A stretch of DNA of 9,682 nt from positions 1-9,682 of the forward strand of contig JAFTRD010000131.1 of NCBI GenBank assembly GCA_017462425.1, in the 5' to 3' direction. Under the pieces are notes generated by a model. That model worked only from the letters and a program-made list of their open reading frames with translations. It made no database searches and had not been told where the DNA came from. The DNA comes from Clostridia bacterium. Its GTDB lineage: Bacteria > Bacillota_A > Clostridia > Christensenellales > Borkfalkiaceae. The translations under genes and the position numbers were made by a program. Below, in pieces: positions 1 to 7,226 of the stretch; within the stretch, counting starts at the first letter, position 1; each line of letters starts with the position of its first letter.

Positions 1-200
1 CTCATGGCACACGCACAAATCCGCTTAGTGCTGCTCCATCCCTGTCCTGACACGGTTCACGGCAATGCGTTGCATAAGACCTTGTTATCAACACCCCTTA
101 CGGTGCGCAGCCTTCCATATATGCACCCGAGAGAGATATTCGGTTCTGCTATAGCGGATTGCAGATACAGGGCACCGCTAACTCCCCACTTAGCACAGTA
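1..200 (-). ncRNA. ffs: Signal recognition particle RNA (large, Alu-domain type), 3' end off the window
   Basis: RNA component of the signal recognition particle, which binds Ffh and targets nascent membrane and secreted proteins. Read on the minus strand, the 5' part (about 200 to 140) has the Alu-domain signature: GTGCTAAGTGGGGAGTTAGC, then GGTGCCCTGTA, then TGCAATCCGCTATAGCA. The Ffh-binding domain IV is at 51-30: GTCAGG (51-46) on one side of the symmetric loop, a GGGA tetraloop of GNRA type (42-39) at the tip, and AGCAGC (35-30) on the other side, followed by ACTAAGCGG. Large Firmicute SRP RNAs are about 265-270 nt, so roughly the last 65 nt, which pair back to the 5' arm, should lie beyond position 1. 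The 5' end is set from the promoter and is accurate to a few bases. Small reading frames across this region are incidental. Confidence 0.93.
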
Positions 201-205
201 GGCTC

Positions 206-234
206 ATTATACACAAAATTTTTGAGTTTGGCAA
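206..234 (-). promoter_or_regulatory. Sigma-A-type promoter of the SRP RNA gene
   Basis: On the minus strand a TTGCCA -35 box (234-229) and a perfect TATAAT -10 box (211-206) are 17 bp apart. The predicted start, 6-7 nt further on, falls at about 199-200, just ahead of the first conserved SRP RNA bases. A near-consensus promoter fits an abundant stable RNA. Confidence 0.85.
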
Positions 235-283
235 GCGTTTTTTACAGACTAGGTTTTTTTCCTTTGTGAAAATTAAAAATCGA

Positions 284-312
284 TTGACAAATATTGGATA
301 AGGGTATAAAAT
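284..312 (+). promoter_or_regulatory. Sigma-A-type promoter of mrp
   Basis: A perfect TTGACA -35 box (284-289) and a TAAAAT -10 box (307-312) are separated by 17 bp. The predicted start near 319 leaves a 5' UTR of about 48 nt. The -35 boxes of this promoter and of the divergent SRP RNA promoter are only about 50 bp apart. Confidence 0.75.
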
Positions 313-366
313 TATACAAGATATTCCATATATCTTATTAAAGAGTAAAAAATTCGGGAGGCTATT

Positions 367-1194
367 ATGAGTGAAAACTGTTCGCACAACTGTTCCACTT
401 GTTCTCAAAACTGCGGCGCCAAAAGCGAAGGCAGTTTAATTAAAAGTCTTTCGCCCGATGCAAGCGTTAAAAAAGTAATTGCCGTTGTTTCGGGCAAAGG
501 CGGCGTGGGCAAATCCGCAACCTGCGCGTTGCTTGCCGCTATGGCGCAGAAAAAAGGTTACCGTACGGCGGTTTTAGATGCAGATGTTACCGGTCCTTCT
601 CTGCCTAAAATGTTCGGCGTGCACGAAAAAGCCATGGGGAACGATCAGGGCATTTTACCCGTCGTATCCGCAAGCGGCATACAAACCATGTCCATGAACC
701 TCCTTTTGGCGGAGGATACGCAGCCCGTACTCTGGCGTGGCGCGCTCATTGCCGGGGCGGCGGTGCAGTTCTGGACGGACGTGCTCTGGAACGACGTGGA
801 CTATATGTTCGTGGATATGCCTCCGGGAACGGGCGACGTACCCTTAAGTATTTTCCAAAGCCTTCCTCTTGCCGGTATCGTCATGGTAACCACTCCGCAG
901 GACCTCGTCAAGATGATCGTGCAAAAAGCGCTCAATATGGCGGAAAAAATGAACGTTCCCGTTCTGGGCTTGGTAGAGAATATGAGCTATTTCACCTGCC
1001 CCTGTTGCGGTGAAAAAACCGAAATTTTCGGTCAGAGCCAAGCCGGCGTCTTTGCCAATGAATACGGTATCCCCGCCGTTGCGCGTATGCCCATCGATCC
1101 CGTTCTTGCCACCCTTGCCGACGCAGGCAAGATAGAGGAATACGATAAAATTTCAGCGCTGGAAAATATTTTTGCGCAAATTGAAAACGTATAG
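367..1194 (+). CDS. mrp: Mrp/NBP35-family Fe-S carrier P-loop ATPase
   Basis: 275-residue cytoplasmic ATPase of the Mrp/ApbC/NBP35 group, whose members bind a bridging [4Fe-4S] cluster as dimers and pass it to apo-proteins. Visible features are an N-terminal Cys cluster (C5, C9, C12, C16), a deviant Walker A GKGGVGKS at 43-50 with the signature lysine K44, a DADVTGPS switch region just after residue 70, a VDMPPGTGD Walker B-type segment, and the family C-x-x-C (C211, C214, in CPCC) just after ENMSYF. The start is fixed by GGGAGG at 356-361, five bases before the ATG. The N-terminal cluster recalls NBP35 but with tighter spacing (C-x3-C-x2-C-x3-C). It is a single-gene unit with its own promoter and terminator. 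The family call is firm; the client proteins are unknown. Confidence 0.93.
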   Translation: MSENCSHNCSTCSQNCGAKSEGSLIKSLSPDASVKKVIAVVSGKGGVGKSATCALLAAMAQKKGYRTAVLDADVTGPSLPKMFGVHEKAMGNDQGILPVVSASGIQTMSMNLLLAEDTQPVLWRGALIAGAAVQFWTDVLWNDVDYMFVDMPPGTGDVPLSIFQSLPLAGIVMVTTPQDLVKMIVQKALNMAEKMNVPVLGLVENMSYFTCPCCGEKTEIFGQSQAGVFANEYGIPAVARMPIDPVLATLADAGKIEEYDKISALENIFAQIENV

Positions 1195-1204
1195 AATAAA
1201 ACGT

Positions 1205-1238
1205 AAAAAAAACGACCTTTAAAAAGGTCGTTTTTTCA
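1205..1238. terminator. Bidirectional intrinsic terminator between mrp and the convergent DUF1508 gene
   Basis: Perfect 9-bp stem AACGACCTT (1211-1219) with AAGGTCGTT (1224-1232) and a 4-nt loop. It is flanked by A6 on the left (1205-1210) and T6 on the right (1231-1236), so a U-tract follows the hairpin on both strands. It lies between two converging genes, 16 bp after mrp and about 12 bp after the end of the opposing gene. Confidence 0.9.
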
Positions 1239-1248
1239 ATCTATTTTT

Positions 1249-2355
1249 TTATTGTTCTTCCACGACGATTTCGGCGGTTTTTGCAAAGCGCTTTACCGAT
1301 TCAACGGCGTTTAAGCACCGCTGTTTATTGGAATAATGTTCTCCCACGCATAAGAGGTGTCCGTGGGCGGTATAAATTTTCAGCGTATAGTCGCCGTTGC
1401 GGGTGATGACCGCTTTGATATTGCCTTTTTCAATGTTGTTCTTGTGCGTTTTAATGCCGTTTTTTGCGCCGTTTACCGAGGCGTAGTCTTCGCTGGTGAA
1501 TAATACCTGACCGTTGGAGGCTCGAAGCTCAAAGGGATAAACGGCGGTTTTTTCTCCCTCCGCAAGCACCTTGCTTATCAGCCACTTACCTTTTTTCTTG
1601 GAGTCGAAGTTTCGTTCCGCTTGCTCGTCGCACGCCTCAAAGGGCAGGGCGTTTACTTGCACGCCTTCGGCGCGGGTAGCGCTGGAGGCAAAACGCTTAA
1701 TAGAGGCAATGGCGTTTAAAGCCTGCGCGCGCGTGCCGTATTTTTCGCCCTTCGCCAGAAGAAACGACTGGCTATTGAGAAGCTTTACCACGTATTTTCC
1801 CTTTTTGGAAACGGAAATTTTAAAATTATCCTTGGCAATATTCACTTTAAAGGTTTCTATCCCCTGCACGGCGCCGTGGAAGGAGGCGTACTCCTCGCTG
1901 GTAATCAGCGCTTCGCCGTTGGAGGCTTTCAGCTGGAAGAAGTATGCGCCGTCCAGCTCCTCACCCTTTTCGTCCACGATCACCGTCTGGCTGATAATCC
2001 ATTTTCCGGCGTATGCGCTCTTGGCGCTATCCTTATCCTTTTGCTTGAGGGTCGGGGCTACGGCTATCGGTTCTTCCGTTTCCGCTTTTACTGGTTCTTC
2101 CGCTTTTACTTGAGCTTTTTTCTCCGTTTTTGATTCTGTTTCTGCTTCTGTTTCTGCTTTTACTTCAAAATCGGGTTCCGATTGAACTTCTTTTGCTTCA
2201 GCGGCTTTCTTTGCGCTTTTTTCCGCAACGCTTAAAATGGTGCAGATGACGATAATGGCAAGCAGGCATACGGCTACGATGATGAAGAAGATAATATTCT
2301 CACGCACGTAGTCCAATATATTTCCCGCCGCCAATAGACTGATAACCGAAAACAT
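1249..2355 (-). CDS. Membrane-anchored protein with tandem DUF1508 (YegP-like) units
   Basis: 368 residues, function unknown. Residues about 21-43 form one hydrophobic membrane segment. Residues about 44-114 are a Lys/Glu/Ala-rich, probably disordered linker. The rest holds about four YegP/DUF1508-like half-units near 117-173, 177-223, 256-308 and 312-358. The clearest signatures are FQLKASNGEALITSEEYAS and FELRASNGQVLFTSEDYAS, each followed by a G-A-x-x-G-I type helix. The first and third units are close copies, as are the second and fourth, so an ancestral pair was duplicated. The ATG at 2355 is preferred over a TTG two codons upstream: AGGAG (2369-2365) is 9 nt from the ATG but only 3 nt from the TTG. 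Orientation is uncertain; the Lys-rich segment after the helix slightly favours a cytoplasmic C-terminus. Small soluble DUF1508 proteins are common, so the anchor and linker are unusual. Confidence 0.82.
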   Translation of the reverse strand: MFSVISLLAAGNILDYVRENIIFFIIVAVCLLAIIVICTILSVAEKSAKKAAEAKEVQSEPDFEVKAETEAETESKTEKKAQVKAEEPVKAETEEPIAVAPTLKQKDKDSAKSAYAGKWIISQTVIVDEKGEELDGAYFFQLKASNGEALITSEEYASFHGAVQGIETFKVNIAKDNFKISVSKKGKYVVKLLNSQSFLLAKGEKYGTRAQALNAIASIKRFASSATRAEGVQVNALPFEACDEQAERNFDSKKKGKWLISKVLAEGEKTAVYPFELRASNGQVLFTSEDYASVNGAKNGIKTHKNNIEKGNIKAVITRNGDYTLKIYTAHGHLLCVGEHYSNKQRCLNAVESVKRFAKTAEIVVEEQ

Positions 2356-2424
2356 ATACAATTTCTCCTAACGTTTAATAATTGAATTGATGAAAGTATT
2401 TTTTGAAAGTTCTTCCGTTCCATT

Positions 2425-2453
2425 ATTCTAATATAAAACGGGAAATAAGTCAA
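2425..2453 (-). promoter_or_regulatory. Sigma-A-type promoter of the DUF1508 gene
   Basis: On the minus strand TTGACT (2453-2448) and TAGAAT (2430-2425) are 17 bp apart. The predicted start near 2418 gives a leader of about 62 nt before the ATG at 2355. It is divergent from the promoter of the FAD oxidoreductase operon, with the two -35 boxes about 33 bp apart. Confidence 0.75.
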
Positions 2454-2485
2454 GGGGGCAAAAAATCTTTTTTTAGCGGAATTTT

Positions 2486-2514
2486 TTGACTTTTTATAAA
2501 AAATGCGTTACAAT
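2486..2514 (+). promoter_or_regulatory. Promoter of the FAD oxidoreductase operon; predicts a leaderless mRNA
   Basis: TTGACT (2486-2491) and TACAAT (2509-2514) are 17 bp apart. Transcription would begin about 7 nt after the -10 box, that is at 2521, which is the A of the ATG of the next gene. The in-frame ATG at 2503 lies in the spacer between the two boxes and so cannot be in this transcript. No Shine-Dalgarno sequence precedes either ATG. Confidence 0.72.
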
Positions 2515-2520
2515 ACCTCT

Positions 2521-3729
2521 ATGGAACAAAACAATATCATCATCGTCGTCGGCGGCGGCGCAAGCGGTATGCTCTGCGCTTTGGCGCTTGCCGAGGGCGG
2601 ACAACGGAATATAACGCTGTTGGAACGGGGCGAGCGACTGGGAAAAAAATTATCCGCCACGGGCAACGGTCAGGGCAACGTCACGAACGTCAATTTCGGT
2701 ATCGAGCATTATTTTTCGGACGGGAAAGATACGGTGGAAACTATCTTAAACGCCTTCGATCACCGTGCCCTTTTAAAGTATTTGGAAAATCTGGGCGGAT
2801 GGTTTGAATCGGACGAGCGTGGCAGGGTATATCCCACCGGTCGGCAGGCGTCTGCGGTAACCGATCTTCTGCGTTTTGCGCTCCAACGTGTGGGCGTCAA
2901 CGTGCAAACGGGCGTTACCGTTACGCAAATTTCCCGTCGGGGGCAGGAGTATAGTCTCTCCGATTCAGAGGGGCGTAGCTTCAAGGCGCGCGCCGTGGTA
3001 CTGGCAACGGGCGGCAAGGCGGCTAAAAATTTCGGCACGGACGGCACGGGATACGCTTTGGCGAAATCGCTCGGACATACGCTCACACCCCTTTTTCCTG
3101 CCTTGGTGCAGTTAAAGACGGACACTTCTTATATTAAAGGGCTCAAAGGTATCCGCATCGACTGTCTCGTACGGGCGTACGACGGAAAAAAAGAGCTTTC
3201 TTCTGCCCGAGGCGACGTTATTTTTACCGATTACGGCGTAAGCGGCAACGCTATCTTTCAGGTTTCTTCCTATCTCACCGACGCGCGTTCCCCGCAGCTT
3301 CGTTTGGAGTTTTTACCGGGCGTATCGGCGCAAACGCTTATAGAGCTTTTACGAAAAAAGCAACGGGTTTCACCCCAAGGCGAAATTCTGGGCTGTATCG
3401 TGAATAACCAGTTGGGGCGTGCGCTTTTAAAACGTTTACAGTCGGAAGGGGATGGTTTTTCGCCCGAAGCGGCGGTGGCTCTGATCAAAGACTTCCGTTT
3501 AACCGTTACGGGTACGCTGGGGTTCGATTATGCGCAGGTCACCCGAGGCGGTATCCCCATGCGTGAGGTGGACGGCGAATTGATGAGTAAAAAATCGGAA
3601 AACGTATACCTCTGCGGTGAAATTTTAAACGTAGACGGCGAGTGCGGCGGATATAACCTGCAATGGGCGTTCTCTTCAGGTATGCGCGTGGCGAACAGTA
3701 TTTTAAAGCGCGCAAAGGAGTGGGTATGA
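2521..3729 (+). CDS. HI0933/BaiN-type NAD(P)/FAD-dependent oxidoreductase (aminoacetone oxidase family)
   Basis: 402-residue flavoprotein of the HI0933/YtfP group (COG2081, TIGR00275); the physiological substrate is unknown for most members. A GGGASG dinucleotide-binding turn lies at residues 11-16 after a beta strand, followed by LLERGERLGKKLSATGNGQGNVTN-type sequence, the family's hallmark second motif in its Gln/Gly form rather than Arg/Cys. The C-terminal FAD motif includes GGIPMREVDG, YLCGEILNVDGECGGYNLQW and AFSSG. The start at 2521 is chosen because the preceding in-frame ATG (2503) lies inside the promoter. It is the first gene of a two-gene operon and its stop overlaps the next start. 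A specific role such as bile-acid reduction cannot be inferred from family membership. An unrelated flavin role is possible, but the fold is secure. Confidence 0.9.
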   Translation: MEQNNIIIVVGGGASGMLCALALAEGGQRNITLLERGERLGKKLSATGNGQGNVTNVNFGIEHYFSDGKDTVETILNAFDHRALLKYLENLGGWFESDERGRVYPTGRQASAVTDLLRFALQRVGVNVQTGVTVTQISRRGQEYSLSDSEGRSFKARAVVLATGGKAAKNFGTDGTGYALAKSLGHTLTPLFPALVQLKTDTSYIKGLKGIRIDCLVRAYDGKKELSSARGDVIFTDYGVSGNAIFQVSSYLTDARSPQLRLEFLPGVSAQTLIELLRKKQRVSPQGEILGCIVNNQLGRALLKRLQSEGDGFSPEAAVALIKDFRLTVTGTLGFDYAQVTRGGIPMREVDGELMSKKSENVYLCGEILNVDGECGGYNLQWAFSSGMRVANSILKRAKEWV

Positions 3730-5264
3730 TTGAAAGGTTGAGCGGTATTTCGTTGCCCGTCGGCGCCGACGAAGAAAAGCTTTTTGCCTTGGCGCAAAAA
3801 AAACTGCGAGCGCCCGTAAAATATTTCAAGATCCTAAAAAAATCACTCGACGCACGGGATAAAAATAAACTGCGTTGGATATATTCCGTGGAATTTTCTT
3901 CTCAGGCGCAAGCCGAAATAGACGTCTTAGCCCCCTTGGGCAAAACGTCCCAAAAAGCGCGGGTCGTCATCGTGGGCGCAGGTCCCGCAGGACTGTTTTG
4001 CGCCGTGCGGCTTTTGCAGTGGGGCTTGCAGGCTATTCTCTTAGAGCGTGGTGCTCCCGTAGAGGAGAGGGAAAAGGATATACAAAGCTTTTTTAAAACG
4101 GGGGTACTGAACACGCAGTCCAACGTACAGTTCGGCGAGGGCGGCGCAGGTACGTTTTCGGACGGAAAGCTGAACACGCAAACCAACAATTTAGAGAATG
4201 CCGAGGTCTTGCAGCTCTTCGTATCTTTCGGTGCGCCACGGGAAATTCTATATCTGAACAAACCGCATATCGGCAGCGATAACTTAAAGAAAGTCGTTAA
4301 AAATATGCGTGAATACATTCTTGCAAACGGCGGTCAAATTTTGGTCCGCACCGCTATGACGGACAACAAAACGAAGGACGGTACCGTTGTTTCCGTGACC
4401 CTTTCCAACGGACAGACCCTGCCGGCGGACGCCGTGGTGCTTGCCATCGGGCACAGCGCTCGGGACACCTTCGAGATGTTAGAAAGGAAGGGTGTTTGCT
4501 TGCAACAAAAAGAATTTGCAGTCGGGGTAAGAATAGAACATTTACAGGAAAAGATCTCTCTTGCCCAGTACGGCAAAGACTACGGGCTGCTTCCTCCCGC
4601 CGACTATAAACTGGTATCCCACGCATCCGAGCGTGCGGCGTTCACGTTGTGTATGTGCCCGGGCGGATTCGTTATGCCTGCGGCGAGCGAGGAGGGGAGG
4701 CTGGTCACCAACGGTATGAGCAATTATAAGCGTGACGGGGTCAACGCCAACAGCGCCCTCATCGTGCAGGTGAAAAAAGAGGACTTTTTAAGCGATTCCC
4801 CGTTAGCCGGAGTGGCGTTCCAGAGAAAATTGGAAAGCGCCGCTTACAAACTGGGCGGCGGCGGTTATCTTGCGCCTGCGCAGCGAGTGGAGGATTTTTT
4901 AAAAAACCGTCCTTCGTTTAGCGCAGGGGAGGTGCTTCCTTCGTACGCAAGGGGCGTACGCTATACCGATCTCTCCGAGCTTTTCCCCAAAATTCTTTCC
5001 GATACGCTCAAAAAAGCGGTTACGGATATGGACAGACGGTTAAAGGGCTTTGCGCACCCCGACGCTCTGATGACGGGCGTGGAATCGAGAACCAGCTCTC
5101 CCGTGCGCATCGTCAGGGGCGAAACGGGTGAAAGCGTAACGCTCGGCGGGCTGTACCCCTGTGGCGAGGGCGCAGGCTATGCCGGCGGCATCACCAGTGC
5201 AGCGGCGGACGGACTGCGTACGGCAATTAAAATTATCCGCCGGTTCGGCGGAGCTGTTGAATAA
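3726..5264 (+). CDS. COG2509-type FAD-dependent dehydrogenase, function unknown
   Basis: 512-residue flavoprotein related to the uncharacterised FAD-dependent dehydrogenases of COG2509. The first 79 residues or so form a small N-terminal domain typical of the group. A Rossmann FAD-binding segment with GAGPAG at 84-89 follows, ending in ILLERG. Next comes a Gly-rich region (SNVQFGEGGAGTFSDGKLN), and near the C-terminus a FAD-closing motif, YPCGEGAGYAGGITSAAADG. The start at 3726 overlaps the upstream stop as ATGA and has AAGGAG (3715-3720) five bases ahead, so translation is probably coupled. Longer in-frame starts inside the upstream gene lack this support. A strong hairpin (TCCGCCG 5236-5242 with CGGCGGA 5246-5252) falls in the last codons. 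No electron acceptor or substrate can be deduced. Co-transcription with the first flavoprotein suggests related tasks. Confidence 0.9.
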   Translation: MIERLSGISLPVGADEEKLFALAQKKLRAPVKYFKILKKSLDARDKNKLRWIYSVEFSSQAQAEIDVLAPLGKTSQKARVVIVGAGPAGLFCAVRLLQWGLQAILLERGAPVEEREKDIQSFFKTGVLNTQSNVQFGEGGAGTFSDGKLNTQTNNLENAEVLQLFVSFGAPREILYLNKPHIGSDNLKKVVKNMREYILANGGQILVRTAMTDNKTKDGTVVSVTLSNGQTLPADAVVLAIGHSARDTFEMLERKGVCLQQKEFAVGVRIEHLQEKISLAQYGKDYGLLPPADYKLVSHASERAAFTLCMCPGGFVMPAASEEGRLVTNGMSNYKRDGVNANSALIVQVKKEDFLSDSPLAGVAFQRKLESAAYKLGGGGYLAPAQRVEDFLKNRPSFSAGEVLPSYARGVRYTDLSELFPKILSDTLKKAVTDMDRRLKGFAHPDALMTGVESRTSSPVRIVRGETGESVTLGGLYPCGEGAGYAGGITSAAADGLRTAIKIIRRFGGAVE

Positions 5265-5355
5265 GAAAAAAAGAAAAACGAGTGGTAAAATCCGATAGTT
5301 TTCTCTTTTTTTTCATACGTTCAACACTTTTTTGCGTTATACTTTGTAACGTAGT

Positions 5356-5387
5356 CCGAAGCAAACTTCGGCACGAAATTTTTTTCA
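5356..5387 (+). terminator. Possible weak terminator after the FAD operon
   Basis: CCGAAG (5356-5361), a CAAA loop and CTTCGG (5366-5371) form a 6-bp stem, followed after about 7 nt by a run of seven or more T. The offset T-run makes it weaker than the hairpin at 5411. It could also be part of a processed 3' end. Confidence 0.4.
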
Positions 5388-5410
5388 TATTCTCTCACTA
5401 AATAAGGGAT

Positions 5411-5450
5411 ACGGACGGAAACCTCCGTCCGTGTTTCTTTTTATTTTTTG
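5411..5450 (+). terminator. Intrinsic terminator after the FAD oxidoreductase operon
   Basis: A perfect 9-bp stem ACGGACGGA (5411-5419) with TCCGTCCGT (5424-5432) and an AACC loop is followed by a T-rich stretch (GTTTCTTTTTATTTTTT). It lies about 147 bp past the operon stop and ahead of the next promoter. The T-rich run and GC-rich stem fit termination on the plus strand. Confidence 0.85.
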
Positions 5451-5501
5451 TTTAAAAAATTCGAAATCAAGAAAAAAAGCGCCGAACGCAACAGAAAGTG
5501 A

Positions 5502-5530
5502 TTGTATTTTTTGTAAAAATATTGTATAAT
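5502..5530 (+). promoter_or_regulatory. Sigma-A-type promoter of putP
   Basis: TTGTAT (5502-5507) and a perfect TATAAT (5525-5530) are 17 bp apart. The start near 5537 leaves a short leader of about 34 nt that ends in AGGAG (5561-5565), five bases from the ATG. Confidence 0.75.
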
Positions 5531-5570
5531 AGGTGAGTATTTCATAAAAAAACTCAAAAAAGGAGCAATT

Positions 5571-7109
5571 ATGAATCTCTTTGAAGTTGCAGCGTTTATT
5601 CTGTATTTTCTCGCCGTTCTTGCCATCGGTATTTTCTTTTTCATAAAGAGCAAGAACGAAAGCGAAAAGGACTACTTCCTGGGCGGTAAAAGTATGGGCG
5701 GCTTGGTTTCCGCTCTCAGCGCAGGCGCCTCCGACATGAGCGCTTGGTGCTTAATGGGCTTGCCCGGCGCCATCTACCTTTCGGGCTTGGGTCAGGTCTG
5801 GATTTCCGTGGGTCTTATCATCGGTACTATCCTTGCTTGGATATTCGTAGCGCCCCGCTTGCGTGTCTACGCCATTCATGCAGACGACGCCATTACCATT
5901 CCCCAGTTTTTAACCAACCGTTTCCGCACGAAAAATTCAGCGTTACGCATCATCTGCGCCGTAGTATTCGTGGTTGCTTACTGTATTTACATGGCATCCT
6001 CGGTCGTTGCTTGCGGTGAACTGTTCAGCACGCTCACGGGAGGCGTAATTGATAAAACAATGGGCATGATTATCGCCGCTGCCGTTATCGTCTTATACAC
6101 CATGCTCGGCGGATTCCGTGCCGTTTGCTGGACAGACTTTTTACAGGGAATGCTCATGCTTGCCGCCGTACTCATTCTTCCCATCATTGCTTTAATCTTC
6201 GTGAACAGCGGCAATCTTCCTGACAGCTTCCTTCCTTGGGTCGCCGAGAGTGAAAACTACTACAATTTCCTCTCCGACGGCGCATTCAACTGGAAGAGCA
6301 TCTCCGACATCTTAACCGGACTTTCCTGGGGCTTGGGCTATTTCGGTATGCCGCATATTCTTGTTCGCTATATGTCCATCAAGAACAAGAAGGAAATGCG
6401 TAAATCCCAAATCGTCGGATCTACCTGGACCTTCCTCATTTTGGTTATGGCGTCCGTTTTGGGTTTGGTTGCGCACGAATTCCTCGGTTCTTCCATGGAA
6501 GGCAACACCAATCTCGTATTCGTTACGGTCGTTCGTAAAATTTTCGACTTCGGAGCGCTCGCCTTCATCGGCGGTATTCTCATCTCTGCGGTAGTTGCGG
6601 CATCCATGAGCACGGCGGACTCTCAGCTTCTGGCGTCCTCCTCGGCGTTTGCCTCGGATATTTATAAAGCGCAAATCAGAAAAGAGGCGTCCGATAAAGA
6701 AATGGTCTGGGTCAGCCGTATCGTCGTAATCGTCGTTGCAATCGTTGCGCTCATTATCGCTTTGACGGGTAGCTCTATCATGGCGCTGGTTTCTGCCGCC
6801 TGGTCCATCTTCGGCGCAGCGTTCGGTCCTGCAATCTTATTATCCCTCTACTGGAAACGCTTCAACTACAAGGGCTGCGCCGCCGGCATCGTCACGGGCT
6901 TCGTCGTATCCGTTCTCTGGATGGTTCTTTTCAACTTTGAATATTACGGCTTTACGAGTATTGTGTATAACACCAACCTCTACGAAATTCTGCCCGGCTT
7001 TATTTTAGGTCTGATTGCGTCGGTAGCCACCTCGCTGTTGACCGAAAAGCCCGACGAGGCGGTAGTGGAACTCTTTGAAAAGGTGCAAGCCGACGAAGAC
7101 CTGCATTAA
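5571..7109 (+). CDS. putP: PutP-type sodium/proline symporter (SSS family)
   Basis: 512-residue inner-membrane transporter of the sodium:solute symporter family, predicted to import proline driven by Na+. The length and many hydrophobic segments fit the usual 13-helix PutP layout. Near the N-terminus, DYFLGGKSMGGLVSALSAGASDMSAW matches PutP in shortened form: D55 and S57 align by number with the E. coli Na+/proline residues, while residue 58 is Ala where E. coli has Gly. MGLPGAIYLSGLGQ and FVAPRLRVYA follow. SMSTADSQLLASSS at about 345-358 corresponds to the E. coli S340/T341 Na+ site (here S347, T348). The start has AGGAG five bases upstream. It is a single-gene unit between its own promoter and terminator. 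Proline is the best guess; a related substrate cannot be excluded. Confidence 0.9.
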   Translation: MNLFEVAAFILYFLAVLAIGIFFFIKSKNESEKDYFLGGKSMGGLVSALSAGASDMSAWCLMGLPGAIYLSGLGQVWISVGLIIGTILAWIFVAPRLRVYAIHADDAITIPQFLTNRFRTKNSALRIICAVVFVVAYCIYMASSVVACGELFSTLTGGVIDKTMGMIIAAAVIVLYTMLGGFRAVCWTDFLQGMLMLAAVLILPIIALIFVNSGNLPDSFLPWVAESENYYNFLSDGAFNWKSISDILTGLSWGLGYFGMPHILVRYMSIKNKKEMRKSQIVGSTWTFLILVMASVLGLVAHEFLGSSMEGNTNLVFVTVVRKIFDFGALAFIGGILISAVVAASMSTADSQLLASSSAFASDIYKAQIRKEASDKEMVWVSRIVVIVVAIVALIIALTGSSIMALVSAAWSIFGAAFGPAILLSLYWKRFNYKGCAAGIVTGFVVSVLWMVLFNFEYYGFTSIVYNTNLYEILPGFILGLIASVATSLLTEKPDEAVVELFEKVQADEDLH

Positions 7110-7154
7110 TTTTTATAAACTCGTATTAAAAATCGAACGTAAAAGATAAAAGAC

Positions 7155-7190
7155 AAGCGGAGAGAGAAAAAACTCCGCTTCTTCTTTTTT
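7155..7190 (+). terminator. Intrinsic terminator after putP
   Basis: An 8-bp stem AAGCGGAG (7155-7162) with CTCCGCTT (7173-7180), an A-rich 10-nt loop and the tail CTTCTTTTTT. It begins 45 bp after the putP stop. A weaker hairpin with a T-run (AACGT 7207-7211 with ACGTT 7218-7222, then T4) follows and may back it up. Confidence 0.85.
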
Positions 7191-7226
7191 AAAACTTTTT
7201 CCGCTGAACGTCTCGGTACGTTTTTT

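Noticed and set aside
4..201. 65-codon plus-strand reading frame at the left edge
   Set aside because: It is fully explained as the complement of the SRP RNA gene and has no ribosome binding site.
190..408. Minus-strand frame across the mrp promoter region
   Set aside because: It covers both divergent promoters and the mrp start, has no supporting ribosome site and no protein-like composition.
2356..2361. TTG at 2361 as start of the DUF1508 gene
   Set aside because: AGGAG is only 3 nt from this TTG but 9 nt from the ATG two codons later, so the ATG at 2355 is the better start.
2503..2520. ATG at 2503 as start of the first FAD oxidoreductase gene
   Set aside because: It lies between the -35 and -10 boxes of the promoter and has no Shine-Dalgarno sequence.
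3663..3725. N-terminal extension of the second FAD oxidoreductase into the upstream gene
   Set aside because: The ATG at 3726 has AAGGAG at ideal spacing and an ATGA overlap; the extension is out-of-frame reading of the upstream gene's C-terminus.
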